Shown here piece after piece: positions 53,586 through 62,716 of a DNA stretch of 64,000 bases. Made by a program: the position numbers and the translations under genes. Below the pieces are notes generated by a model that was not told where the DNA came from, searched no databases, and saw only the letters and a program-made list of their open reading frames with translations. The stretch covers positions 1 through 64,000 of the forward strand of contig JADKBC010000008.1 in NCBI GenBank assembly GCA_016715205.1, given 5' to 3'. This DNA comes from Holophaga sp. (GTDB taxonomy: Bacteria; Acidobacteriota; Holophagae; Holophagales; Holophagaceae). Each line of letters opens with the position of its first letter. Positions within the stretch are counted from its first letter, which is position 1.

Positions 53586-54509
53586 TCAGCGCTTGACCAG
53601 CAGTTGTCTGGCCAACCAACCCTGCATGCGGCCCAGGGCCAGGGCCAAATGCAGCACGCCCACCACGCCCAGAAAACCAAGGAAACCTAGGCCCAGGAGC
53701 AGCCAAACGGGCGGCAGATCGCCGGGGCCGTACTGGGTAGTAAACAGGGTGAAATCACCCTCCAGGTGGTTGCCGAAAACACGCACAAGGGGCGCGGCCA
53801 TGAAGGCGATGGAGAGGGTGAAGGAAACCACCATCGTGGTGAAGTAGAAAATCCCAAGGGGCATTTTCAACAGCAGGTAGAGCAGGCTCGTCCAGGTGTA
53901 ACCATCCTTGAACAGGTTGCCCAGGCGCTCAGTCCAGCGGAGGCCTGCCGGCAGAATGGGCGGTCGACGGGGCATGCGCACATCCAGCAGGGCTTCGATC
54001 AGGCGACCCTCCGCCAGGCCCAAGGCGCGTACGGAGCCCAGGAAAAACAGCAGCAGAGGAAAGCCGATGACCAGGATCAGCAAGCTCAAGGAAAGGCTCA
54101 AACCCATGACCACCCAGGTGAAGGCGAAAATACCCGCAGGCAAGGAAAGCAGCAGGAACAGCACCGAGGTATAGGCTTTGGGATTGGCAAAAACGCCGAA
54201 AAAGCTGGGCCAGGGGCGATCCTCTTCATCGCCCTCGGGTGTGCGGGGCCTCGGCGCGCCCAGCGCTTCGGCCACCACCTGTTCCCGTTGGCGGTAGGTT
54301 TCGGCGAACTGCTCGGGTGTGCCCAAACTCGCCTGAATTTTGTCTAAGACTTGACTGGGCGACAGCAGCGGTTCTTCCCAGGCCAGGCGGGAGAGTTCAC
54401 GGTCGATGCGCTGTTTGGCGTCGTACTGGGCATCTTGAATCAGGGCCTTGTCGCTGCCCGCCAAGGCGGCCTTCAGCGCCTCCAGATACGTGCCGAGGGG
54501 TTGGGACAT
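53586..54509 (-). CDS. membrane protein with two sensor-type helical repeats
   Basis: 307 residues. A soluble N-terminal ~90-residue helical part (LGTYLEALKAALAGSDKALI, SPSQVLDKIQASLGTPEQFA) resembles HAAS/DUF1700 domains. Two related membrane units follow (ANPKAYTSVLFLLLSLPAGI and FKDGYTWTSLLYLLLKMPLG, each followed by a long hydrophobic hairpin), as in the 'putative sensor' family, and a last helix near 275-297. Such proteins often pair with PadR regulators or kinases; none is adjacent. ATG 54509 is 7 nt from GGAGG. Confidence 0.72.
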   Translation of the reverse strand: MSQPLGTYLEALKAALAGSDKALIQDAQYDAKQRIDRELSRLAWEEPLLSPSQVLDKIQASLGTPEQFAETYRQREQVVAEALGAPRPRTPEGDEEDRPWPSFFGVFANPKAYTSVLFLLLSLPAGIFAFTWVVMGLSLSLSLLILVIGFPLLLFFLGSVRALGLAEGRLIEALLDVRMPRRPPILPAGLRWTERLGNLFKDGYTWTSLLYLLLKMPLGIFYFTTMVVSFTLSIAFMAAPLVRVFGNHLEGDFTLFTTQYGPGDLPPVWLLLGLGFLGFLGVVGVLHLALALGRMQGWLARQLLVKR

Positions 54510-54622
54510 GGGCAGGCCTCCGTGGGAACTGACTGTCAGCCTAGGGTTTTCCAAGGGGTGAAAAACCCCAAGATCGGCGAGCGATGGCCAGGAATCGGCG
54601 GATGGTGTCCTAGAATGGTCCC

Positions 54623-55597
54623 ATGCATCTGGCCCTCCTTCGACTCTCAGCCCTGGGCGATATCCTGCGGGTTCTGCCCGCCTGGGCGAACCTCCATCGC
54701 GCCTTCCCCGATGCGCGGTTTCAGGCCGTGGTGGAGGACCGGCACGCCTTCCTCCTCGAACCCTTTCCCTGGCTGCAGCCCACGGTGGTGGCGCGAAAGC
54801 GCCTCTCGAACCCGCTGTCGGCCCTCAAGGAATTGCGCCGGGTGGCCGAGGAAATCCAGGGTGCGGAATCCTCGTTGGATTTTCACGGCATCCTGAAATC
54901 GGCCCTGATTCCCAAATTGGCCGCCACGCCCGAACGCTGGGGAGATGGCATCACCAAGGAAGGGGCGCGCTTTCTCCAAACCCATCCGCTGCCAAGCCTC
55001 CATCAGTCTCGCTACGCCCAGGCCCTGGGCTTGGCGGAGGCCTTTGGCCAGAGTCGAGGCGTCAAGGGGTTGGGCCAGTTTCATGCACCGTTGAAACATG
55101 TGTCCTTGCCGGATTCCGGGTTTGCCTGGGATGACAACGAGCTCCCCCGAGTGGTGCTGGTGCCGGGTGCTTCGCGGCGCGGAGCCATCAAACGCTGGCC
55201 GTTGCAGCACTGGATCAGCTTGGCCCGGTTGCTGAAAGATCGCTGCCAACTGCGGTGGTCCCTGGGCCCTGAGGAAATGGCGCTGCGGGAATGGCTGCCC
55301 CAGGAAACGGGCGTGCCCGCCCTGCCTGCCATGGGGTTGTGGGAACTGGGCCATGCCCTGCGACAGGCCAACCACGTGGTGGCGCCGGATACGGGCCTGT
55401 TGCATTTGGCCGTGGTATTGGGGGTTCCGGTGGTGGCACTTTTTGGCTCCAGCGATCCGGTGGTGTCTGGCCTGCCGGAGGGTGCTGGCACGGTGCTGCG
55501 CCTCGACATCGAGTGTTCGCCCTGCCGGGAGCGCCGCTGTCAGCGGCTGCAATGCCTGGAAGGGCTGGCGCCGGAGTACGTGGCTGCCGCGATCTGA
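54623..55597 (+). CDS. glycosyltransferase family 9 (heptosyltransferase-like)
   Basis: 324 residues, GT-B fold. N-terminal LALLRLSALGDILRVLPAWA is the GT9 opening; the C-terminal half has VVLVPGASRRGAIKRWPLQH and the nucleotide-sugar site HVVAPDTGLLHLAVVLGVPV. A Cys-rich end (CSPCRERRCQRLQCLEG) is common in heptosyltransferases. Likely adds heptose or a similar sugar to the LPS inner core on the cytoplasmic side. Single-gene unit. Confidence 0.87.
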   Translation: MHLALLRLSALGDILRVLPAWANLHRAFPDARFQAVVEDRHAFLLEPFPWLQPTVVARKRLSNPLSALKELRRVAEEIQGAESSLDFHGILKSALIPKLAATPERWGDGITKEGARFLQTHPLPSLHQSRYAQALGLAEAFGQSRGVKGLGQFHAPLKHVSLPDSGFAWDDNELPRVVLVPGASRRGAIKRWPLQHWISLARLLKDRCQLRWSLGPEEMALREWLPQETGVPALPAMGLWELGHALRQANHVVAPDTGLLHLAVVLGVPVVALFGSSDPVVSGLPEGAGTVLRLDIECSPCRERRCQRLQCLEGLAPEYVAAAI

Positions 55598-55690
55598 AGG
55601 CAGGGAGGAATCCCCTTCCGTTGCAACGTCTTCCACAGGTATGCTTCCTTCATCCACCCGCTTGCAACCTGCTAATCCCAAGGAGATTCC

Positions 55691-56008
55691 ATGTTCTGTC
55701 CTAACTGTGGGAATGAAGTCGCCGACCATGCGGTGGTTTGCGTGAAATGCGGTGGGGCCTTGAAATCCCAGACCGCTGCGGCTTTCGACCCCGCTGCCAA
55801 ATCAAAAATGGCGTTCATCCTTCTGGGGATTTTCCTGGGTGGGCTCGGCATCCACAATTTCTACGCGGGCTATACCGGCAAGGGCGTGGCCCAGCTCCTG
55901 ATCTCGGTGCTGACCTGCGGGTTTGGCAGCATCATCAGCTGGATCTGGGCGATTGTGGAAGTCTGCACCATCCAGGTCGATGCCACCGGCAAACCATTCA
56001 CAAACTAG
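55691..56008 (+). CDS. zinc-ribbon TM2-domain membrane protein
   Basis: 105 residues. N-terminal zinc ribbon (MFCPNCGNEV, then CVKCGGAL), then a TM2 domain of two helices with the usual GIFLGGLGIHNFYAGYTGKG between and WIWAIVEVCTI at the end. Function not known; TM2 proteins are small inner-membrane components. SD AAGGAG at good spacing. A strong terminator follows. Confidence 0.85.
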   Translation: MFCPNCGNEVADHAVVCVKCGGALKSQTAAAFDPAAKSKMAFILLGIFLGGLGIHNFYAGYTGKGVAQLLISVLTCGFGSIISWIWAIVEVCTIQVDATGKPFTN

Positions 56009-56039
56009 CGCCGGGCTTAGGTTCTGGCTCAATTAACGC

Positions 56040-56070
56040 AAAAAGCCGCGAGCATCACTCGCGGCTTTTT
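56040..56070. terminator. rho-independent terminator after the TM2 gene
   Basis: Thirteen-base arms AAAAAGCCGCGAG / CTCGCGGCTTTTT, loop CATCA, U-tract on both strands; it serves the TM2 gene and the convergent membrane-protein gene. Confidence 0.9.
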
Positions 56071-56088
56071 GTTGGGCAAAGGCCTGGC

Positions 56089-56490
56089 TCAGTGCCGGTC
56101 GGCGATCTGCTTGCACTCGGCGACGAAGGCGCGGGCCTCCTCGGCGGTGGGTTTGTGGTCCGGGCTGGCCTTCTGGGCCTGGGAGAGGCGCTCCATGGCC
56201 TTGCCCAGATCTTTCACGTCGTCCTTGGTGAAGGTCTTGGCTTTTTCCTGCAGGCCGTCGAGCACTTTACGGGCTTCGGCGCGTTCACCTTCCGGCAAGG
56301 CGGGCAGGGCAATAATCCCGCCGCCCATGGTAATCATCTGGGTGGCAAAGGCCTGGGGACCACCCGCCTGTTCCAGTTTCTTTTTGGCATAGAAGCCGAA
56401 GCCCACACAGGTGACGATGACCAGCAACAGGAGACCTGCGCAGCCAATACCAACGTACATCCAAACGCTTTTCTTCTGACCTTCCGCCAT
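56089..56490 (-). CDS. single-span membrane-anchored hypothetical protein
   Basis: 133 residues: short basic N-terminus, one helix at ~11-34 (VWMYVGIGCAGLLLLVIVTC), then a charged helical domain (LPEGERAEARKVLDGLQEKA, KDLGKAMERLSQAQKASPDH). GAGAAAACC before the ATG is a modest SD. Function unknown. It lies 32 bp after cysS on the same strand and probably shares its transcript. Confidence 0.65.
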   Translation of the reverse strand: MAEGQKKSVWMYVGIGCAGLLLLVIVTCVGFGFYAKKKLEQAGGPQAFATQMITMGGGIIALPALPEGERAEARKVLDGLQEKAKTFTKDDVKDLGKAMERLSQAQKASPDHKPTAEEARAFVAECKQIADRH

Positions 56491-56522
56491 GGTTTTCTCC
56501 TGTTGGGTTGCTGCCCAGAATA

Positions 56523-57974
56523 TCAGGCCTTTTTCCAGCCCACGCTGCCGTCTTTGCGGTCTTCCAGCAGGATGCCCATGGCCTTGAGCTGATCGCGAAC
56601 GCGGTCGGATTCTGCCCAGTTCTTGGCGGCCTTGGCAGCCTTGCGGGCGTCGATAAGGGCTTCCACTTCGGCGTCCAGACTGATCTCCTGGTGAGGCCAG
56701 CTGGCAAAAATGGCGTTGGTCTCGTCCAGGAACACCAATACGGCGTCCCGCTCTGCGCGGGTCAGGGCGATGCGGTCATCATGGGCGTTCAGATCGCTCA
56801 CCAAGGTGAAGATCGCCGCCAAGGCTTCGGGGGTATTGAGATCATCTGAAAGCGAAGCCCAGAAGGCTTCCCGGGCGGCTTCCACGCGCCGGATGGGATC
56901 GATGGCCTCCTTCCACTCGCCGCCACCGGCGCTTTCGCCATTACCCTCCATGCGGGTTCGGAAGGTGCGAATGCGCTCCAGCGCGCTCTTGGCGCCCTTC
57001 AGGCCTTCGAAGCCGAAGTTGAAGAGTTTGCGGTAGTGGTTGCTTTGGATGGCGTAGCGGAAGGTGATGGGATCGATGCCCTTGTCCCGCAGATCCCGCA
57101 GCGTGTAGAAGTTGCCAAGGGACTTGGACATTTTCTCGCCTTCCACCAGCAGGAACTCGCCGTGGACCCAGTGATTGACCCAGGTATGGCCCGTGGCGCC
57201 TTCGCTCTGGGCAATCTCGTTCTCGTGGTGGGGGAAGATCAGATCCACGCCACCACTATGGATATCCACGCGCTCGCCCAGCAATTCCATACCCATGGCC
57301 GAGCATTCGATATGCCAACCGGGGCGGCCCTGGCCCCAAGGAGAAGCCCATGCTGGCTCGGCGGGTTTGGTGGCTTTCCACAGCACGAAGTCGCTCACGG
57401 ATTCCCGCTCGTATTCGTCGGAATCCACGCTGGTGCCCACCTGCATGCCTTCGCGGTCAAGGTGCGCCAGGCATCCGTAGCTGGGTAGCCCGGCAATGCG
57501 GTAGTACACGCTTCCCTCCCGGGCGTAGGCCAGGCCCTTGGTTTCCAAGCGCTGGATGAGCTGGATCATCTGGGGGATGTAATCCGTGGCGCGGGGCAGG
57601 AAGGTGAAACTGGCCTGGGGAATGGCCACCGCCTCCAGGTCGTCGAAAAAAGCCCGGGTGTAGCGGTCGGTGAGGGCCTTCATTGCCGCGTGGCGGGCGG
57701 CATTGTCCGCCTCGGCGGGCAGTTCCTTCTGGCTATCGCGGATGATCTTGTCTTCGACATCCGTGATGTTCATGCAGTGGCGCACCTCGAACCCCGCGGC
57801 CTGGAAGGTGCGCTTGAGCAGATCCTGGAACAGGAAGGTGCGCAGATTCCCGATGTGGGCGAAGTTGTACACGGTAGGACCGCAGGTGTAGAGGGTGACC
57901 ACCCCGGGGTTCAGGGGCGCCACGGGTTCTACCCGGCGGGTAAGGGTGTTGAAGAGGCGGATGGAGCGTGTCAT
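56523..57974 (-). CDS. cysS: cysteine--tRNA ligase
   Basis: Charges tRNA-Cys. 483 residues. Class I signatures: HIGH as AHIGN in GPTVYNFAHIGNLRTFLF, KMSKS in VEGEKMSKSLGNFYTLRDL; zinc ligands in YTCGPT, WHIECSAMG and HHENE. ATG 57974 (MTRSIRLFN) is six nt after GAGGA; the ATG at 57980 sits too close to the SD. Essential gene, full length. Confidence 0.95.
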   Translation of the reverse strand: MTRSIRLFNTLTRRVEPVAPLNPGVVTLYTCGPTVYNFAHIGNLRTFLFQDLLKRTFQAAGFEVRHCMNITDVEDKIIRDSQKELPAEADNAARHAAMKALTDRYTRAFFDDLEAVAIPQASFTFLPRATDYIPQMIQLIQRLETKGLAYAREGSVYYRIAGLPSYGCLAHLDREGMQVGTSVDSDEYERESVSDFVLWKATKPAEPAWASPWGQGRPGWHIECSAMGMELLGERVDIHSGGVDLIFPHHENEIAQSEGATGHTWVNHWVHGEFLLVEGEKMSKSLGNFYTLRDLRDKGIDPITFRYAIQSNHYRKLFNFGFEGLKGAKSALERIRTFRTRMEGNGESAGGGEWKEAIDPIRRVEAAREAFWASLSDDLNTPEALAAIFTLVSDLNAHDDRIALTRAERDAVLVFLDETNAIFASWPHQEISLDAEVEALIDARKAAKAAKNWAESDRVRDQLKAMGILLEDRKDGSVGWKKA

Positions 57975-58032
57975 CGTCATTCCTCAAGTCAATCACCAAT
58001 CCGCTTCGTTCCCAAGTCTTCTAGGTCGCCCC

Positions 58033-58659
58033 ATGAAGTTGTTCCCGCTCCGAAATTCCCGCACGGATGAGTCGGCGGCCCTGGCAGAACGGGCCCTGCG
58101 CCTGGAAGCTGAAGTGGGCAACCTTCGCAGCGAGGTGCAGGAATTGCGCGAACTGGTGGGTCACCTGGACAATGAGCGCGATCTCCTGCTCTCCGGCGTG
58201 GAGCGCCTCAAGCCTGGGATGCGCCCCCAGGCCCTGGCCGAGGTCATGCACAGCCTGGTGTTTCGTCCCTTTGACCTGGCTTCCTTTTATGTGGCCTTGG
58301 TGGACTGGTCGAACGACCAGCTTGAATTTCCCTTCTACCACGAGGGTGGCCGCGCCCGGCAGCACCCTTCCCGCCGTCTATCCGAGGTGCCTGGCCTGAC
58401 GGGGAAGGCCATCCGTTCTGGGAAACCGCTTTACACCCGCACCATCGAAGAGGCTCAAACCGGCGGGGCCGTGTTCACGGAAGCGGAGAAGGGCTCGGGG
58501 CTCATTCCCTCCAGTTGGTACGGCGTGCCCCTTGGCAATCCACAGCGGCCCCTGGGCCTCGTGAGTTTCCAGAGTTTTCAGGCGGACGCGTTCCCGGAAC
58601 CCCGGCGCCGTATTCTGGATGCCTTTGCCACCCTGTTGGCGGCGGCACTGCAAGGTTAG
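58033..58659 (+). CDS. GAF-domain protein with coiled-coil N-terminus
   Basis: 208 residues. Coiled coil at ~17-58 (ALRLEAEVGNLRSEVQELRE, HLDNERDLLLSGVERLK) and a GAF domain at ~65-205 (RPFDLASFYVALVDWSNDQL, GLTGKAIRSGKPLYTRTIEE, YGVPLGNPQRPLGLVSFQS). No effector domain; it may present a ligand signal to a partner through the coiled coil. It ends with a 4-bp overlap with the convergent thioesterase gene. Confidence 0.78.
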   Translation: MKLFPLRNSRTDESAALAERALRLEAEVGNLRSEVQELRELVGHLDNERDLLLSGVERLKPGMRPQALAEVMHSLVFRPFDLASFYVALVDWSNDQLEFPFYHEGGRARQHPSRRLSEVPGLTGKAIRSGKPLYTRTIEEAQTGGAVFTEAEKGSGLIPSSWYGVPLGNPQRPLGLVSFQSFQADAFPEPRRRILDAFATLLAAALQG

Positions 58660-59069
58660 TTGTTGTCCTTAATGGCAGCTGTTACCAGGGCCAGCAGGTG
58701 GTCAGGCAGGATGCGGGCGCGGCCATCGGGGCCGGTCACCACATGGACCGTGCGCCCTTCCACCAGACGAACCCCATCTCGGCTGATTTCGTAGCCGAAC
58801 ACGATCTTCCGCCGGTTGGCTTCCAGTAATTGGGTGCGCACCTGCACCATTTCGTCGTAGCGGGCCGGGGAGCGGAATTTTACGAAGATCTCCGCCACAC
58901 TCATCATCACGCCCTGGCGTTCCCACTCGGCGTAGCTCTGGCCCTGCTCCCTCAGGAAATCCGACCGGCCCAATTCCATCCAGATGGGATACACCGAATG
59001 ATGCACGATGCCCATGGCATCGGTTTCGGCGTAGCGGACACGGATGGCGGTGGTGGATTCAAGCGGCAT
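58656..59069 (-). CDS. acyl-CoA thioesterase, YbgC/4-hydroxybenzoyl-CoA type
   Basis: 137-residue hot-dog fold. Catalytic Asp in RVRYAETDAMGIVHHSVYPIWMELGR (Asp ~17), as in YbgC. Hydrolyses short or aromatic acyl-CoA or acyl-ACP. Start MPLESTTAIRVRY is normal for the family. Single gene. Confidence 0.88.
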   Translation of the reverse strand: MPLESTTAIRVRYAETDAMGIVHHSVYPIWMELGRSDFLREQGQSYAEWERQGVMMSVAEIFVKFRSPARYDEMVQVRTQLLEANRRKIVFGYEISRDGVRLVEGRTVHVVTGPDGRARILPDHLLALVTAAIKDNN

Positions 59070-59110
59070 GGCTAGCTTTCGGTCAGAAACCTAAAGATAG
59101 CCACGAAGCT

Positions 59111-59158
59111 AGGCGAAGGCACCCGAAGAAGATCAAAATCCTTCGGGTGCCTTCGCCT
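59111..59158. terminator. long perfect hairpin between two minus-strand genes
   Basis: Eighteen-base arms AGGCGAAGGCACCCGAAG / CTTCGGGTGCCTTCGCCT with a 12-base loop, 49 bp beyond the stop of the gene to its right. No U-tract; same style as the hairpin at 20119-20162. Confidence 0.65.
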
Positions 59159-59206
59159 GCCTTCATGGGGTGTTGAATCGCGGGAGGGTGTCGGCCCGCG
59201 GCTGAT

Positions 59207-59569
59207 TTATTCGATGACCACCTTGACCAGATCACCATCGTTGGTGGTGATTTCGAGGAGCAGATCCCCGGCCTTGGAGCCTTCCAGCATCTTGATCAGG
59301 GCATCGGGCTTCAGGCCCTTCTTGTTCTCGCCGTTGATCTTGATATCGCTATCGCCGGCCATTTCCAGCACGCCCTTGGCCAAGCTGATGGGCAGGCGCA
59401 TGTGGATTTCCGTGGGGCCGTCCTTTTTGGCCTCTTTCGGGGCGTGGTGCCCGTGGCCCAGTCGACCGCTCTTGCTGATGATGTCGACTTTGATGAACTT
59501 GGCCTGCTGGGCGGCCATGGGAACGGCCAACGCCAGGGCAAGGGATAGGGGAAGGGCGAGGGCTCGCAT
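59207..59569 (-). CDS. secreted hypothetical protein with His-rich segment
   Basis: 120 residues. Signal peptide MRALALPLSLALALAVPMAAQ. The mature part starts KFIKVDIISKSGRLGHGHHA, then alternates Lys-rich and beta segments (EIHMRLPISLAKGVLEMAGD, LLEITTNDGDLVKVVIE). GHGHH could bind a metal. No family recognised. Confidence 0.65.
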   Translation of the reverse strand: MRALALPLSLALALAVPMAAQQAKFIKVDIISKSGRLGHGHHAPKEAKKDGPTEIHMRLPISLAKGVLEMAGDSDIKINGENKKGLKPDALIKMLEGSKAGDLLLEITTNDGDLVKVVIE

Positions 59570-59742
59570 GGAAGCCTCCAGGTGAAGGGGTGGGAGTGAC
59601 GGGGTTTAGGGTGGCGGTGACCGCCGCTTCAAGGAGGATTACGGGAGAGAAGGGGGGCAGGTTAGTGGATATTCCTGGGGCATTTTTACAGGCCGCGGCA
59701 TCCTAATGTGCATGCCCCTGTGGGGCCCTCTTGGGAGCTTTC

Positions 59743-60159
59743 GTGAAAACCCTCGCCGCGCTGGTTGTTGCTGCCCTTACCTTTATTCCCATGCAGGCCC
59801 AGAATTCCGTGGTCTGGGAGCATGATCTTGCCGCAGCCCAGAAGCGCGCCAAGGCTGAGAAGAAGCTGCTCTTCGTGGATGTGTGGGCCGAGTGGTGCGG
59901 CCCCTGCCAGCACCTGAAGAAGAAGGTCTTCCCCACGCCCGAAGCCCAGGCGGCGCTGGGTGCCTATGTCGCAGTGTCCCTCATGACCCAGGCCAAGGAC
60001 GGCACGCCCGACCCAGCCAACATGAAACTGGCCGAGCGTTTCAAGGTGGAGGCCTATCCCACCCTGCTGATCATGGATGCCGACGGCAAGGAACTGCGCC
60101 GCCAGGTGGGTGCATTCCGCACGGGTGCTGAATTCGGCGTGTGGCTGGGGACGAAATAA
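59743..60159 (+). CDS. thioredoxin-like protein, exported
   Basis: 138 residues. GTG 59743 is 5 nt after GGGAG and starts a clean signal peptide (MKTLAALVVAALTFIPMQAQ). Thioredoxin fold with the active site VWAEWCGPCQHLKKKVF and the cis-Pro loop EAYPTLLIMD. The longer DUF255/DsbD-tail-like spacing suggests a periplasmic oxidoreductase or reductant of envelope thiols. Convergent with the next gene; their stops abut. Confidence 0.87.
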   Translation: MKTLAALVVAALTFIPMQAQNSVVWEHDLAAAQKRAKAEKKLLFVDVWAEWCGPCQHLKKKVFPTPEAQAALGAYVAVSLMTQAKDGTPDPANMKLAERFKVEAYPTLLIMDADGKELRRQVGAFRTGAEFGVWLGTK

Positions 60160-60924
60160 TCAGAACCTGACCACCACGCCCAGCCCTGCGCCGGCGCGTT
60201 TGAGGTTGAAAATCAGATCGTCCTTCACGGAATCTTTAGGGACATCAAAGGACTCATCGTCCAGAAAGGCCCTCACACCCAGCCAGGATAAAGGGAAGTA
60301 GCGCGCATCGCCCTGCCAGCGGTGGTAGGTGGCGCCTTTGTATTTAAGGATGTGGAAGCTGGCACGGCTCACGAAACGATCGCCAAAGGCCTTTCCGCCG
60401 ATTGAGAGTCCTAGCTGCGGAATGGGAATCGCAATCTTTTTGGCGGCGGTGGTGGGAGTGCCATTCACATCACCGCTGGCCGTCATATCCAGATCCCAGC
60501 CGTGGAAGCCTAGATCGATGCCCACCCAGGCTTGTTCCCAGGTCAGGGCGCGGATCGTCCAGTTCAAGTCGTAGCTCTTCATTCTCACGGACGAGGTGAC
60601 CAGCGTGCCGACCTCGTACGTGGTGCCATTAAAAATGACTTGCTGTGTGATGACGGCACTGCCCTTGTAATCCTGGGCATCCATGGCCAGGGTGAAGCCG
60701 AAGCGGTGCCCCTGGTATTCAAGGGCGCCGCCCGGCCTGGTTTGATCCTTTTCCAGGGCCAAGTCCTTTTTCAAATCCAGGGAAATGGCCTGGCCATCCA
60801 CCGTGCCCTGGAAGTTCCCTTCCAGCGTGGCGGGCAGTGTGTGCAGGTCGAAGCTCCATTTTGCTTCGGGCACCTGCGCGGGAAGAGACATCGCGCAAAG
60901 GAAGAGGAGCAGGAGCGGGCGCAT
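60160..60924 (-). CDS. outer-membrane beta-barrel protein, unknown function
   Basis: 254 residues. Signal peptide MRPLLLLFLCAMSLPAQ. The rest is a series of amphipathic strands with aromatic ends (HRFGFTLAMDAQDYKGSAVI, SYDLNWTIRALTWEQAWVG, DDLIFNLKRAGAGLGVVVRF), ending in Phe, the barrel-assembly signal. About eight to ten strands fit the length. No binding motif recognised. Confidence 0.7.
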   Translation of the reverse strand: MRPLLLLFLCAMSLPAQVPEAKWSFDLHTLPATLEGNFQGTVDGQAISLDLKKDLALEKDQTRPGGALEYQGHRFGFTLAMDAQDYKGSAVITQQVIFNGTTYEVGTLVTSSVRMKSYDLNWTIRALTWEQAWVGIDLGFHGWDLDMTASGDVNGTPTTAAKKIAIPIPQLGLSIGGKAFGDRFVSRASFHILKYKGATYHRWQGDARYFPLSWLGVRAFLDDESFDVPKDSVKDDLIFNLKRAGAGLGVVVRF

Positions 60925-60980
60925 GAAGTCTCCTTGGATGTGGGAGCTTCATCGGGCTGTCGGGGGCTTGGGATGAATAT

Positions 60981-62471
60981 TCAGATATCTTTCACGCCGC
61001 CCTGGGGTTTCTGCTTTTGGGGCAGGCGCTGGTTGAGGCCTTCCAGCTCATCTTGGCGCGCACCCATGCTGGGGCGTGGGGGGGGCGGCGGCGGTGTCTT
61101 GGGGGGCGGGGGAGGTTGGTCCTTGAGCAGGGACTGCAGGTTGTGGCTGGCCTCTTCACTTCCGGGTTGCTCTTTGAGCAGCCGCTCCAGCAGGGCCTGG
61201 GCTTCGGCGGTCTGGTCCAGGGCGAAGTGGGCGCGGGCGGCCAGCAACAGGGCGGGGGCGCGCCAATCGGGCACGGGGCGCGGCACGCCCTGGCCCGTGA
61301 GGGGTATCAGGGTCGCCAGGGCTGCCTGGTAGGACTTGGTCTTCAGTTCGATCTGCGCCGCCAGCAAACGGTGGTGCGGTCGATGGCCGGCGGGCTTCCA
61401 GCGCTGGGCAGCTTCCAGATCACCCTTTTCGAGGGCGGTTTGGGCCAACCAGGCCTTGACGCTTTGGGGCAGGGGTAGCTCGGCCCGGGCGGCAGCCGAG
61501 AGGTTCAAGGCCAGCATCAGGCCTAGGATGGGGCGCCACGCGCGCATGGGTTTTCCGGCCGCCAGTAGCCAGACCGCAATGCCAAGCAGCGCCAGCCAGG
61601 CGCCCCATTCAGGATGGGCGGGCTGCAGGCTTCGCGCCACAGGCAGGGGCTCCTTGCCCTGGGCCAGTCGTTCGAAAAAATCCGCCAGATCATCGCTGGC
61701 CGCAAAGAGCTTGCCGCCACTGCCCTCGGCAAGTTGCTTCAGGAAATCCGGTTGAGCGGTGCTGGTGGGTGGTTCTTTTGGCTCAGCTTCTGCATCCGCT
61801 GCCATGGGCACAGGGTGGGGTGCAGGCTGCCCAAGGGCCACGGCGTAGAGGGGCAGTTTGGCTTCCTTCAGAAAGGTGGTGGCGCGGGTCAGGGCATCGG
61901 TTTGGGATTCCCAGGTTTCTTCGCCATCGCTCAGCAACAGAATCACGGCGGGTGCCTTTTTATCGATCTGGGCCACGATCTGGGGAATGCCGCGCCCCAT
62001 GCTGGTGCCTTGACTGCCAAAATCGCCGGGGATTACCGCCCGCAAGGCATCCCGCAGGAGAGGTCGATCCTCGCCCGGTGGCATCAGTGGTACGGTGTCG
62101 CCCGTCAGCAGATCCAAGCTGTATCGAATGCCGTGATTGGGCTGGTCCCACAGCCGATCCAGGGTGCGCAGGGCGCCTTCCCAGCGGGATTTGCCCCGCA
62201 CATCGGGCACCAGCATCGAGCGGCTGGCATCCACAACCACATGCACCGTGAGGCGCGGTACTTCCGGCAATCCGTAGCGAGGTTCGGCCAGCCCCAGCCC
62301 GGCTCCCACAAGCACCAGCGCCATGCCGAGCCCTTGCAGCAATGGTTTCTGCCCCACCACCCGCACTCCAATGCCCGGCCGCAGTTGGGCCCAGACCCCC
62401 AGCAATAGCACCAGGGCCGCCAGGGTCGCCGCAGGCGCAAGAAAGATGGGATGAGAGAAGGGGAAGGTCAT
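60981..62471 (-). CDS. VWA-TPR protein of the Bat operon (BatB/BatC fusion)
   Basis: 496 residues. Two N-terminal helices, then a VWA domain with the MIDAS residues in VVVDASRSMLVPDVRGKS, GSQGTSMGRG and ILLLSDGEETW. A helix at ~300-320 and a second at ~330 bring the chain back, followed by TPR-like repeats (AWLAQTALEKGDLEAAQRWK, LLLAARAHFALDQTAEAQAL) and a Pro-rich, basic tail. In Bacteroidetes BatB (VWA) and BatC (TPR) are separate; here one gene covers both. Role in envelope or stress tolerance is inferred from the family. Confidence 0.82.
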   Translation of the reverse strand: MTFPFSHPIFLAPAATLAALVLLLGVWAQLRPGIGVRVVGQKPLLQGLGMALVLVGAGLGLAEPRYGLPEVPRLTVHVVVDASRSMLVPDVRGKSRWEGALRTLDRLWDQPNHGIRYSLDLLTGDTVPLMPPGEDRPLLRDALRAVIPGDFGSQGTSMGRGIPQIVAQIDKKAPAVILLLSDGEETWESQTDALTRATTFLKEAKLPLYAVALGQPAPHPVPMAADAEAEPKEPPTSTAQPDFLKQLAEGSGGKLFAASDDLADFFERLAQGKEPLPVARSLQPAHPEWGAWLALLGIAVWLLAAGKPMRAWRPILGLMLALNLSAAARAELPLPQSVKAWLAQTALEKGDLEAAQRWKPAGHRPHHRLLAAQIELKTKSYQAALATLIPLTGQGVPRPVPDWRAPALLLAARAHFALDQTAEAQALLERLLKEQPGSEEASHNLQSLLKDQPPPPPKTPPPPPPRPSMGARQDELEGLNQRLPQKQKPQGGVKDI

Positions 62472-62716
62472 GGCATCAGGCCACCCAGTTGGGTGCCTTT
62501 CTGATTATGGAATGGCTCAAAAAGCTTTTGCACACCACCCGAATGAACCGCGCGGTGTGCTTTTCCTTTATTCGGTGGCCATCGGTATTCATCGGCGGCA
62601 AAAGATTTTTTCAGTCCCCGATGCACAGCAATAGAGGCGGGGCTCATGCTTCACCCCAGGCATTGCCATCGGATGGTTCGTTGCGTGAGCAGGAAAGCAG
62701 AAGCGTCATCATGGCT
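62472..62716. other. gap inside the Bat operon with hairpin and repeat-like sequence
   Basis: 245 bp without a gene between the BatA and BatB/C genes, which normally abut. It includes GCACACC...GGTGTGC arms around 62529-62560 and a CACCGAATAAAGG / CCGATGAATACCGATGGCC stretch (read on the minus strand). A related 'CCGTGTTCATCCGTGGACTG' lies before the M1 gene (about 28553-28572), so this may be a dispersed intergenic repeat. Confidence 0.4.
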
